Source of the DNA: Saprospiraceae bacterium
GTDB lineage: Bacteria; Bacteroidota; Bacteroidia; Chitinophagales; Saprospiraceae
Length of the DNA stretch: 7,429 nt
NCBI GenBank assembly: GCA_020437045.1
Contig: JAGQWV010000643.1
Location: 1-7,429 of the forward strand
Direction of reading: 5' to 3'
Under the pieces are notes generated by a model, which did no database searches, had not been told where the DNA came from, and saw nothing but the letters and a program-made list of their open reading frames with translations. The translations under genes were made by a program, and so were the position numbers. Below, in pieces: positions 1 to 6,720 of the stretch. How positions within the stretch are numbered: position 1 is the stretch's first letter; every line of letters begins with the position of its first letter.

Positions 1-1426
1 TTTTTCTTCGACCTTCTGCATTTTCATTACTGGCGATGGGCTGCGAAGGACCATAGCCTTTATATTGGATACGGTCGGCAGGTATTCCCTTCCGAACGAG
101 ATACAAGGCCACCGACTTTGCCCGCGCCCGGGACAGTTCCTCACTAAATTTCATGTTTATGGGTTGGCCACGGGTGCCGCCACTGGTATGTCCCCGTACT
201 TCGATCGTCACTTGGGGATGTTCCTCGAGGTAGTGAAATAATTCATCCAGAACTTCATAAGACGACTTGTTACTTAAATTAGAGCTATCGGCTGGAAAGT
301 ATAAATTCTCTATTTGGATGATTTGGCCGGTTGCTACCTGCTTTCCATCGTTGAGACTTTTCAGCACTTTATACTCGCTTTTCTTAGGCTTTACCGGTGG
401 CTCTTCGGTAGGAGGCGGGGATGTTTCTTCCGCCGTGGAGCCTCTTTCGATGATGTATACTTGGGTCTCATCCTGTGCCTCTCCCTCTTCATTACGTGCA
501 TATAGCCAGATGGTGTTCTTGCCTTCCTTCAATGACAAATTGGTGGAAAAAGCGCCGGTATTTGGGTCGAAGTCGAAAACATCAATAAAAGCGCTGTTAA
601 CCCGGAATTTGATTTGCGTTTTTGATTTGATATTGCGTACCACAGCATTGATCTTAACCCTGTTTAAGCGCGGATTAATTTTCTCGATCGGTTGGAGGAT
701 CCGTACCGAAGGGGGTATAATCAGCTCTTCGCCGTCGACACAGGAAACCATGCTAAAGTTGGAAGCATGGTCTATGAGAATATTACCATTATAAGGGAAA
801 AGGGTCGGTGTTTTAAAGAAAGCTTCCAAGACAATATGCGATATATCTCTTTTAGGCTCGATTTTCCAGGAATATTTCTGCCAGTTTGTATTTTGGATGG
901 TGGGACTTTCCGCCAGCAGTTCTTTTTTATCACAATATCCGTCTCCACCCCAGATTCTCAATTTGATAGCCTGATCAAAATTTTTCTTTGGCAGGTCATC
1001 CGGCAGCATTTCCCGGTTTACCACGGAATCGGGAGCTACGGCACTCCAATATTCACTGGAAGAGCACAAGTAGATGGAAAAAGTGTAACAATGACCTTTT
1101 AATAAGGGATGATTCAAATGCTGACCAACAGCTTCCCAGGTATCATTCTCCCGGGTCACCATGCCCAGGTAGGTGTATCCATGATAGGCTGGACGATAGA
1201 CCTCCCATGCTCCTGATGGTTGAACATCTGGTGGTGATTCATTAGGAAATCCACAATCAATCCAACCTTTCGGGGGTAAACTTGCCCTGGCGATATCCTC
1301 AAAGGAGGGATTGACTAATTCCGGATTATTTGGATCCCCCGTATTACCCGGGAGTGCCTGAGACCACATACACTCAGCCAGGAACACCAATCCTATAAGT
1401 AAGCTAAAAGTCCTATACCCCTTCAT
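1..1426 (-). CDS. OmpA-family envelope protein with N-terminal NPSFE-type module (3' end outside window)
   Basis: An open frame of 475 codons runs from ATG at 1424-1426 to the window edge with no stop. Residues 1-23 look like a signal peptide (hydrophobic FSLLIGLVFLA, likely cut after WSQ). Cys19 is preceded by LAE, a poor lipobox, so a lipoprotein is less likely. Residues about 35-230 form a module opening with LVNPSFEDI, with Cys at 58, 113, 121, 165 and 229, resembling the jelly-roll or carbohydrate-binding-like modules of Bacteroidota surface proteins. Residues about 238-327 look Ig-like (FDFDPNTGAFS, then LKEGKNTIWLYARN). An acidic, proline-rich linker (330-348) leads to an OmpA C-terminal domain from about 370 (YFPADSSNLS, VRGHTS, LSRARAKSVALYL, RIQYKGYGPSQP). 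The window ends at EGRRK, where the family usually continues NRRVE, so perhaps only 10-30 residues are missing. The family tethers the outer membrane to peptidoglycan. The Asp expected after GHT is Ser414 here. The ligand of the N-terminal module is unknown. Confidence 0.9.
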   Translation of the reverse strand, partial: MKGYRTFSLLIGLVFLAECMWSQALPGNTGDPNNPELVNPSFEDIARASLPPKGWIDCGFPNESPPDVQPSGAWEVYRPAYHGYTYLGMVTRENDTWEAVGQHLNHPLLKGHCYTFSIYLCSSSEYWSAVAPDSVVNREMLPDDLPKKNFDQAIKLRIWGGDGYCDKKELLAESPTIQNTNWQKYSWKIEPKRDISHIVLEAFFKTPTLFPYNGNILIDHASNFSMVSCVDGEELIIPPSVRILQPIEKINPRLNRVKINAVVRNIKSKTQIKFRVNSAFIDVFDFDPNTGAFSTNLSLKEGKNTIWLYARNEEGEAQDETQVYIIERGSTAEETSPPPTEEPPVKPKKSEYKVLKSLNDGKQVATGQIIQIENLYFPADSSNLSNKSSYEVLDELFHYLEEHPQVTIEVRGHTSGGTRGQPINMKFSEELSRARAKSVALYLVRKGIPADRIQYKGYGPSQPIASNENAEGRRK

Positions 1427-1503
1427 GTCCAACTTTCAAAGCAAAAAAATAACAATTTTCGGTTTCCGACCGACCAAGTTTAAGAAGAAATTAACGGTTG
1501 CTC

Positions 1504-1568
1504 GACCAAAGTCTTTCTCCTTCCTACAAAAATCGAAAAACATATGATTTTGGAAAGAGACTTTGGTC
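1504..1568. repeat. Long imperfect inverted repeat between the dehydrogenase and OmpA-like genes
   Basis: The left arm at 1504-1520 (GACCAAAGTCTTTCTCC) and the reverse complement of the right arm at 1552-1568 (GACCAAAGTCTCTTTCC) match at 15 of 17 positions, including 11 contiguous outer bases. Inside, 1529-1534 (AAAATC) pairs with 1546-1551 (GATTTT), leaving an A-rich loop of 11 bases. As RNA it would form a two-part hairpin on either strand. Neither strand has a U-tract directly after the stem, so it is not a standard intrinsic terminator. It lies 38 bp past the dehydrogenase stop and 78 bp before the OmpA-like start, both genes being on the minus strand. A second small perfect stem (TCGGT/ACCGA, 1459-1473) sits between it and the OmpA-like start. 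Its role is not known: it could be a processing or stability hairpin, a protein-binding site or a remnant repeat. Confidence 0.7.
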
Positions 1569-1606
1569 ATCTAACTTAAAATTAAGGGACTTTGTTTTTC
1601 CTTTGG

Positions 1607-2794
1607 TTAAGTAAATGCGTTCTCTCCCGTTACGTCATGCCCGGTAATCAACAAATGGATATCATGTGTGCCTTCATAAGTCAATACGGTTTCCAAATTC
1701 ATCATGTGACGCATGACCGGATATTCATTAGTGATTCCCATGCCGCCATGAATTTGTCTGGCTTCCCGGGCAATTTCCAAAGCCATATGTACATTATTGC
1801 GCTTGGCCATCGATATCTGTGCCGGTGAGGCTTTTCCTTTGTTGGCCAATGTACCCAATCGCCATACCAATAGTTGAGCTTTCGTGATCTCCGTGATCAT
1901 CTCTGCCAGCTTTTTTTGAGTTAGTTGAAAACCGGCGAGCGGTCTTCCAAATTGTTTCCTTTCCAGGGAATAACGCAAGGCCGAATCATAGCAGTCCAAG
2001 GCCGCACCAATGGCTCCCCAGGCAATGCCGTAACGAGCTTTGTTCAGGCAAGAAAAAGGACCTTTCAACCCTTCGACATTGGGAAGTACCTGCGACTTTG
2101 GCACCCGGACATCTTCGAATACCAGCTCACCGGTGATCGACGCCCGTAGCGACCATTTCCCATGGATTTCCGGAGTACTAAATCCGGGGGTGCCTTTCTC
2201 AACGATCAGGCCCTTAATTTTTCCCATCTCGTTTTTTGCCCAGACCACGGCCAGATCAGCCACTGGTGAATTGGTAATCCACATTTTTGCCCCATTGAGA
2301 ATATAGGCATCTCCGTCATCGCGGATATTGGTCTCCATACCTGCCGGATTTGACCCATGATTGGGTTCGGTCAGTCCGAAACAGCCAATGAGATCACCAC
2401 TTCCCAGTTTAGGGAGGTACTTTTTCTTTTGCTCTTCCGACCCAAAAGCATAAATAGGATACATCACCAGTGATCCCTGAACCGATGCCATCGACCGGAT
2501 GCCGGAATCTCCTCGTTCCAGCTCTTGCATGATGATTCCGTATGCAATTTCATCCATGCCACCTCCGCCATATTCGACCGGTAGGCTGGGACCGAATGCA
2601 CCTATGTCAGCCAGCTCTTTAAAAAGATGGGTAGGGCATTCTGCCCGGTTTGCATAATCTTCGATGATGGGAGTAACCGCCTGTTTCACCCAATCTCGTA
2701 CGGCCTGGCGGGCTAATAGATGGTCATCTTCCAGTAACTCATCTACCTGGTAATAGTCATGGTATGTATATCTATCCTCTTGACGTATGGACAT
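1607..2794 (-). CDS. gcdH: Glutaryl-CoA dehydrogenase (acyl-CoA dehydrogenase family)
   Basis: This FAD-dependent cytoplasmic enzyme oxidises and decarboxylates glutaryl-CoA to crotonyl-CoA in lysine and tryptophan breakdown, passing electrons to electron-transfer flavoprotein. The 395-residue product is of normal family length. It has the helical N-terminal domain (about 15-130), the FAD/substrate segment GCFGLTEPNHGSNPAG and KMWITNSP, the GCDH-typical HGKWSLRASITGELVFEDVRVP, and the C-terminal helical domain with RKQFGRPLAGFQL. Glu374 in TYEGTHDIH is the expected catalytic base. Glu93 and Arg100 (ELERGDSGIRS) and Tyr373 match, from memory, human Glu87, Arg94 and Tyr369, which fits the decarboxylating type. 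The reading frame stays open upstream to 2998, but ATG at 2794 is chosen: the protein then begins as the family does, and longer versions would cross the oppositely oriented folB. No Shine-Dalgarno is visible. No other genes of this pathway are in the window. Confidence 0.93.
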   Translation of the reverse strand: MSIRQEDRYTYHDYYQVDELLEDDHLLARQAVRDWVKQAVTPIIEDYANRAECPTHLFKELADIGAFGPSLPVEYGGGGMDEIAYGIIMQELERGDSGIRSMASVQGSLVMYPIYAFGSEEQKKKYLPKLGSGDLIGCFGLTEPNHGSNPAGMETNIRDDGDAYILNGAKMWITNSPVADLAVVWAKNEMGKIKGLIVEKGTPGFSTPEIHGKWSLRASITGELVFEDVRVPKSQVLPNVEGLKGPFSCLNKARYGIAWGAIGAALDCYDSALRYSLERKQFGRPLAGFQLTQKKLAEMITEITKAQLLVWRLGTLANKGKASPAQISMAKRNNVHMALEIAREARQIHGGMGITNEYPVMRHMMNLETVLTYEGTHDIHLLITGHDVTGENAFT

Positions 2795-2817
2795 AATATG
2801 ATGATTTGAATCGGTGA

Positions 2818-2825
2818 CAAAAATA
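2818..2825 (-). promoter_or_regulatory. Candidate Bacteroidota -7 promoter box for the dehydrogenase gene
   Basis: On the minus strand these bases read TATTTTTG, an exact match to the Bacteroidota sigma-A -7 consensus TAnnTTTG, ending 23 bases before the dehydrogenase ATG. The -33 element is weak: only a TTCTG-like stretch sits about 19 bases upstream. It lies in the 72-bp spacer shared with divergent folB. The call rests on one short AT-rich match in AT-rich DNA, so chance is a real possibility. Confidence 0.35.
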
Positions 2826-2866
2826 TTATTATTAGATTGAGCACCAGAAAAATATCCAATTATAAT

Positions 2867-3217
2867 ATGGCAATCATTGCATTGAAGGGAATGCGATTTC
2901 ATAGTTTTCATGGCTATTATACCGAAGAGCAATCCGTGGGTAACAACTACGAGATTGATGTATACATCACCAGAGATCTTGCCATGGATGCTATGCATGA
3001 TGATTTGGACAATACGCTTAACTATGAAACCATTTATGAAGTTTGTAAGGCGGAAATGCAGGTACCAAAACGACTTATCGAAACGGTTGCAAGCAATATC
3101 TTGAAGGACCTGCGCAAAAAATTTGGTACCGGGGGATCCTGCAAAGTGTGCATTCGCAAGCTAAATCCTTTACTTGGAGGCTTGGTAGATTATGCCCTAA
3201 TAGAAATAGAAGGATAA
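2867..3217 (+). CDS. folB: Dihydroneopterin aldolase
   Basis: FolB cleaves 7,8-dihydroneopterin to 6-hydroxymethyl-7,8-dihydropterin and glycolaldehyde in cytoplasmic folate synthesis. Family members assemble into octamers with active sites at subunit interfaces. The 116-residue product covers the whole single-domain family. It opens with IALKGMRFHSFHGYYTEEQSVG, in short FHG followed by Glu21, which corresponds to the pterin-site Glu22 of the Staphylococcus aureus enzyme. It then has DDLDNTLNYETIYE (Tyr53), LIETVASNIL (Glu72) and RKLNPLLGG, whose Lys98 corresponds to catalytic Lys100. ATG at 2867 is chosen over an in-frame TTG at 2837, because family proteins start just before the I-x-LKGMRF strand. 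The region before the ATG is AT-rich with no Shine-Dalgarno, as is usual in Bacteroidota. No other folate gene is nearby. The next gene starts 73 bp after the stop on the same strand, so co-transcription is possible but unproven. Confidence 0.95.
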   Translation: MAIIALKGMRFHSFHGYYTEEQSVGNNYEIDVYITRDLAMDAMHDDLDNTLNYETIYEVCKAEMQVPKRLIETVASNILKDLRKKFGTGGSCKVCIRKLNPLLGGLVDYALIEIEG

Positions 3218-3290
3218 ATTTAGGCTTTCGATAACAATTATTTGGTTCTGAATTTCGTCTCACTGACACACAAATACAACAAAATAAACA

Positions 3291-3989
3291 ATGATTAGAA
3301 TTCTTCTACTCTCCCTCCTGATCTCCTTTGCATCATGTGATGTACTTAAGGAAGTCCAAAATTCAGTGATGTCTGATCCCTCTAATGAAGAGATAATCGC
3401 CGGATTAAAAGAAGCACTCAGCATCGGAATTTCCAAGGGCTCAGATCTTCTTTCCAAAGAAGACGGCTATTACAAAAGCATTTATAAGATTTTATTACCT
3501 GAAGAAGCCCGGAAAGTAACGGATAAACTAAAAGTAGTTCCGGGATTTACGAATGTGGAAGAGGAAATCGTAAAGAGGTTAAACCGTGCGGCTGAAGATG
3601 CTGCTAAAAGTGCCAAGCCAATCTTCGTTGATGCTATTAAGAAGATGACCATCAATGATGCAATCAATATATTGATGGGCCAGCCGGATGCTGCTACTCG
3701 ATATTTGGAGAATTCTACCTATGATGGTCTGTACACTGCATTTCAACCTAAAATAGTGGAATCCCTTAATCAACTGAATGCCCTCGAATATTGGGAGAAA
3801 GCAGTGACGGCTTACAATAAAATCCCCTTTGTCGATAAAGTAAATCCTAAGTTGGATGACTATGTAGCCCGACAAGCGTTAGACGGATTATTTGATATGG
3901 TGGAAAAAGAAGAAGCTGCCATTCGTCAGGATCCTTCCAAACGGGTGAGTGCTTTGCTTAAGAAGGTTTTTGCAAAACAAGATTCGTAG
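3291..3989 (+). CDS. DUF4197 family lipoprotein
   Basis: This 232-residue protein has a short lipoprotein-type signal (MIRILLLSLLISFASC) with Cys16 as the likely lipidated residue. Phe at -3 makes the lipobox slightly atypical. The residues after Cys16 (DVLKE) do not resemble the acidic surface-export signals described for Bacteroidota lipoproteins, so a periplasm-facing position is the simpler guess. The rest matches DUF4197: an all-helical domain with GLKEALSIGISKGSDLLS, YYKSIYKILLPEEARKV, NRAAEDAAKSAKPIFVDAIK, TINDAINILMGQPDAATRYL and a C-terminal ALDGLFDMVEKEEAAIRQDP that ends VSALLKKVF. Length is normal and the domain appears complete. The biochemical function of DUF4197 is unknown, and neighbours give no clue: folB lies upstream on the same strand and an exported amidase lies 219 bp downstream. 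ATG at 3291 gives the signal peptide directly and is preceded by A-rich DNA. Confidence 0.9.
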   Translation: MIRILLLSLLISFASCDVLKEVQNSVMSDPSNEEIIAGLKEALSIGISKGSDLLSKEDGYYKSIYKILLPEEARKVTDKLKVVPGFTNVEEEIVKRLNRAAEDAAKSAKPIFVDAIKKMTINDAINILMGQPDAATRYLENSTYDGLYTAFQPKIVESLNQLNALEYWEKAVTAYNKIPFVDKVNPKLDDYVARQALDGLFDMVEKEEAAIRQDPSKRVSALLKKVFAKQDS

Positions 3990-4208
3990 GTTACTCGGGT
4001 TTCACCGGAGTTTGATTTCGTCACCGAATACGTTTGAAGAGGGCGAATGTCAACGAAAATTAATGGCAGCTTCGGTGCGAGAGATAAAGAGCTTGTCAAA
4101 AAAAAACGTAGATGGGGTGGCTAACTTATTAGCATTTGATTCAAGATCGGCGTTTTCCAGGATTTACCTGATCAAATTGGTAATTTGCAAAAGCTAATTG
4201 ATACGCTC

Positions 4209-5750
4209 ATGCGAATTCTCTTCAAAATATTCTTTTTTGTCTGCTGTTATTGGGGGTCACTCCAGGCGCAGACCACTACTATAGACCTTCACCGGGCTAC
4301 CATTCAAAATCTTCAGGAATGGATGACAGCTGGTGAAGTGTCGTCTGAAGATATTGTCAGGTATTATTTGGATCGTATAAAAAACTTTGATCAGGCAGGT
4401 CCGCAACTTAATTCAGTATTGGTCCTAAATCCTGATGCCCTTCATATAGCCAGAGCCATGGATATGGAAAGAAGGAACGGTCAGGTACGTGGCCCGATGC
4501 ATGGTATTCCTGTGTTAATAAAAGACAATATTGATACCCACGATAAGATGCCCACGACAGGAGGCTCTATACTCTTGCAGGATAACTTTGTAAGCAGAGA
4601 TGCTTTTATTGTGCGAAAACTACGGGAATCTGGTGCGGTTCTGCTGGGCAAAACCAACCTCAGTGAGTGGGCAAATTTTCGATCGACGAATTCATCAAGC
4701 GGATGGAGTAGTGCCGGAGGTCAAACTAAAAATCCATTTGATACCCTGATGAGTCCCTGTGGATCATCTTCCGGTTCGGGGGTGGCCGTGGCCGCTGATT
4801 TTTGTGCCGCTGCCATTGGCACGGAAACAGATGGTTCCATTGCCTGTCCCTCTGCTGTCAATGGCATTGTGGGTATAAAACCCACCGTTGGTTTATGGAG
4901 TCGTAGTGGTATTATTCCCATCAGTCATACGCAGGATACTCCGGGGCCAATGGCTAGGACCGTGATGGATGCCGCAACCCTATTGTCTGCTTGTGCCGGT
5001 ATCGACGAAGGTGATACTGCAACATTAGGGCTGAAAAAAAAGAATGACTACACGATCTATTGTCGTGATACAGCGCTGGAGAATAGCAGACTCGGAGTGG
5101 ATATTACCTTCTTAAATGGACAGGATACCGTTTCAAAAATATTTCAGCAAGCCCTGAAGAAGATGGAGCAGGCTGGAGCTCAGATTATCCCGCTCAATTA
5201 TGCTCCTTTGCTAAAAGGCATCGGAAAGATGGAATTTGATATCCTGCTGTATGAATTTAAACACGGTATTACCAAATATTTGTTGGAAACAAATTTACCC
5301 TACCAAAATTTACAGGATTTAATCCTGGCCAATGAAGAAGGTAAAGCGCAAACCATGCCTTTTTTTGGACAAGAGATTTTTCAGATGGCCGAAGATAAAG
5401 GATCACTCATGGATTCCGCCTATCAAGCGGCACTGATCAATTGTACGGAACGATCCAGACGGCTTATAGATAGCCTCATGACCACTCATCAACTTACAGC
5501 AATTGTAGGACCAGCATTAGGTGCCGCCTGGAAGATCGATCATGAACATGGAGATCATAGCTCCGGTCCAAGTTCCTATAGCATCGCTTCCCGTTCGGGT
5601 TATCCCAGTATTACGGTACCATCTGCTATGATTAATGGCCTGCCGTTAGCTCTTTGTTTTATGGGTCGTGCTTATCAGGAGGATAGAATTATCGGGCTTG
5701 CCTATGCATTCGAGCAGAAGTTTGGACCCAAATTGCTGACTGGATTTTAA
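4209..5750 (+). CDS. Exported amidase-signature family hydrolase
   Basis: This is a 513-residue enzyme of the amidase-signature family, which hydrolyses C-N amide bonds using a Ser-cisSer-Lys triad. The triad is intact by motif: Lys105 in PVLIKDNID, Ser186 in the Gly/Ser-rich loop CGSSSGSGVAVAA, and nucleophile Ser210 in GTETDGSIACP, followed by NGIVGIKPTVGL. The C-terminal part keeps GYPSITVPSAMINGLPLALCFMG. Residues 1-21 are a signal peptide (FKIFFFVCCYW core, likely cut after LQAQ), so the enzyme should act outside the cytoplasm. This and the absence of gatB or gatC nearby argue against GatA of tRNA amidotransferase. ATG at 4209 is chosen over an in-frame TTG at 4185, because it puts the signal peptide at the N terminus. 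The substrate cannot be told from sequence; a peptide amide or other small amide is possible. It ends 13 bp from the convergent MBL-fold gene. Confidence 0.92.
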   Translation: MRILFKIFFFVCCYWGSLQAQTTTIDLHRATIQNLQEWMTAGEVSSEDIVRYYLDRIKNFDQAGPQLNSVLVLNPDALHIARAMDMERRNGQVRGPMHGIPVLIKDNIDTHDKMPTTGGSILLQDNFVSRDAFIVRKLRESGAVLLGKTNLSEWANFRSTNSSSGWSSAGGQTKNPFDTLMSPCGSSSGSGVAVAADFCAAAIGTETDGSIACPSAVNGIVGIKPTVGLWSRSGIIPISHTQDTPGPMARTVMDAATLLSACAGIDEGDTATLGLKKKNDYTIYCRDTALENSRLGVDITFLNGQDTVSKIFQQALKKMEQAGAQIIPLNYAPLLKGIGKMEFDILLYEFKHGITKYLLETNLPYQNLQDLILANEEGKAQTMPFFGQEIFQMAEDKGSLMDSAYQAALINCTERSRRLIDSLMTTHQLTAIVGPALGAAWKIDHEHGDHSSGPSSYSIASRSGYPSITVPSAMINGLPLALCFMGRAYQEDRIIGLAYAFEQKFGPKLLTGF

Positions 5751-5763
5751 GTACACCAATTCA

Positions 5764-6591
5764 TCAACGAATCAGCATTTTTTGCCCTTGCTTCATAATG
5801 TGATATTTGGCTTTTAGCGCATCGCTGAGACGAAGTTTTACCTCGTCAGGATAGCCTTTTGCCCAAAATCTTGAGCGTTCATCCACCACAATAGTGCTGT
5901 GATGTTGAGGAAAGATATAGTCTGGATTCAAGGTATTAATGAGGATCACAGAGCGATCGATATACATGTTATGTTCCGTCGGAGAAAAGAATAACACATC
6001 TACATCTTCCAGAAACAGGTGATCTTCCAAGAGATACGAATCTCCCGGTTGTAAAAAAGTATGTCCATCCACATCAAGCAGATATCCGCAATCCTGTAAG
6101 TTGGCTTCGTAGTAAATGGCAAAGTTCGCATTGCCATGAATCGCCCGCAAAGGAGTAACGGAGATTCCCTTAATATGAAAGGGTTCTCTGGGTTTTGCAA
6201 TTTGCAGGCGGTCTTCTGGTATGTTCAATTCATGGGCGATCTCCACACAACTTTCAGGGATCACAAAGAGGCAATTCGATTTCTCGACCAAAGCTTTAGT
6301 GACTGTACGGTTGAAATGATCATTGTGCGCATGGGTCACGAAAGAAATATCAAGAATTTCCGATAGTTCATCGGTAGTTATTTTAGGTGGATTGATTCGT
6401 TCGGGGTAATCCAGAAGCATATCTGTAGCAATGACTAAACCATTTGATTTGATGATCCAACCATTGTGGCCTACCCACCAAAGCGCTGTGCCTTGCTGAT
6501 GATTTTTGATCTGGTCATAGACGGACAATTCCTGACTTCGGATCAGCAAAATAAAACCCAGCGAAAAAACAACCACCAATATCATTCTCAT
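5764..6591 (-). CDS. Exported metallo-beta-lactamase-fold hydrolase, UlaG-like
   Basis: This 275-residue protein starts with a hydrophobic signal segment (MILVVVFSLGFILLI, possibly cut after RSQ), so it is probably periplasmic or membrane-anchored. The remainder is an MBL fold of the UlaG/YtnP-like type. It begins with ALWWVGHNGWIIKSNGLVIATD and carries the metal motif HAHNDH (His87, His89, Asp91, His92). Further likely ligands are His152 in AIHGN, Asp184 in QPGDSY and His230 or His231 in PQHHST. The set supports a binuclear metal hydrolase. Related proteins include lactonases, phosphodiesterases and phospholipase-D-like enzymes, so the substrate is open. ATG at 6591 is used; a second in-frame ATG at 6585 is equally possible and changes only two residues. 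The gene converges on the amidase and diverges from the DUF1501 gene, so it is probably a single-gene transcript. Confidence 0.88.
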   Translation of the reverse strand: MRMILVVVFSLGFILLIRSQELSVYDQIKNHQQGTALWWVGHNGWIIKSNGLVIATDMLLDYPERINPPKITTDELSEILDISFVTHAHNDHFNRTVTKALVEKSNCLFVIPESCVEIAHELNIPEDRLQIAKPREPFHIKGISVTPLRAIHGNANFAIYYEANLQDCGYLLDVDGHTFLQPGDSYLLEDHLFLEDVDVLFFSPTEHNMYIDRSVILINTLNPDYIFPQHHSTIVVDERSRFWAKGYPDEVKLRLSDALKAKYHIMKQGQKMLIR

Positions 6592-6720
6592 GCTTAAAAA
6601 AATTGTCCCAATGGAAGATAAGGATTCCCGGCAAGACCCCTTTTATCAGCGCACTAATTCATTTCTTTTTTAGTATTTTGACAGCAACAAAAATCAGCCA
6701 GGAACTGAAATCTTTATAGA

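Noticed and set aside
267..1102. Plus-strand frames of 136-175 codons opposite the OmpA-like gene
   Set aside because: They are antisense to a continuous minus-strand frame with clear signal peptide, Ig-like and OmpA motifs; their translations have no family features.
1441..1453. TA plus T-run plus G before the OmpA-like gene as a -7 promoter box
   Set aside because: The run is two bases too long for TAnnTTTG and no well-spaced -33 element is visible, so it may be only a homopolymer tract.
2805..2839. Possible folB promoter (TTTG at 2805, TAGATTG at 2833)
   Set aside because: The downstream box lacks the full TTTG and the spacing of 24 bases is longer than the usual 19-21.
2837..2866. TTG start adding ten residues to folB
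   Set aside because: FolB proteins begin just before the LKGMRF strand, which ATG 2867 provides; the added residues resemble no homologue I know.
3995..4012. CTCGGG/CCGGAG hairpin after the DUF4197 stop
   Set aside because: It has an internal G-G mismatch, few pairs and no uninterrupted T-run after it.
3949..4197. Plus-strand 82-codon frame over the end of the DUF4197 gene and the following spacer
   Set aside because: It starts at a GTG inside the DUF4197 coding region, overlaps both real genes in another frame, and its translation shows no recognisable family or signal sequence.
4209..5750. Amidase as GatA of the Glu-tRNA(Gln) amidotransferase
   Set aside because: The product has a clear signal peptide, so it is exported, and no gatB or gatC is adjacent.
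5756..5784. Possible terminator between the convergent amidase and MBL genes (ATTC/GAAT stem, then TTTTTT)
   Set aside because: The stem is only four AT-rich base pairs and the T-run is several bases away, so it should not form a stable terminator.
6667..6680. TAGTATTTTG as a promoter -7 box for the DUF1501 gene
   Set aside because: The spacing between TA and TTTG is one base short of consensus and no -33 element is at the right distance.
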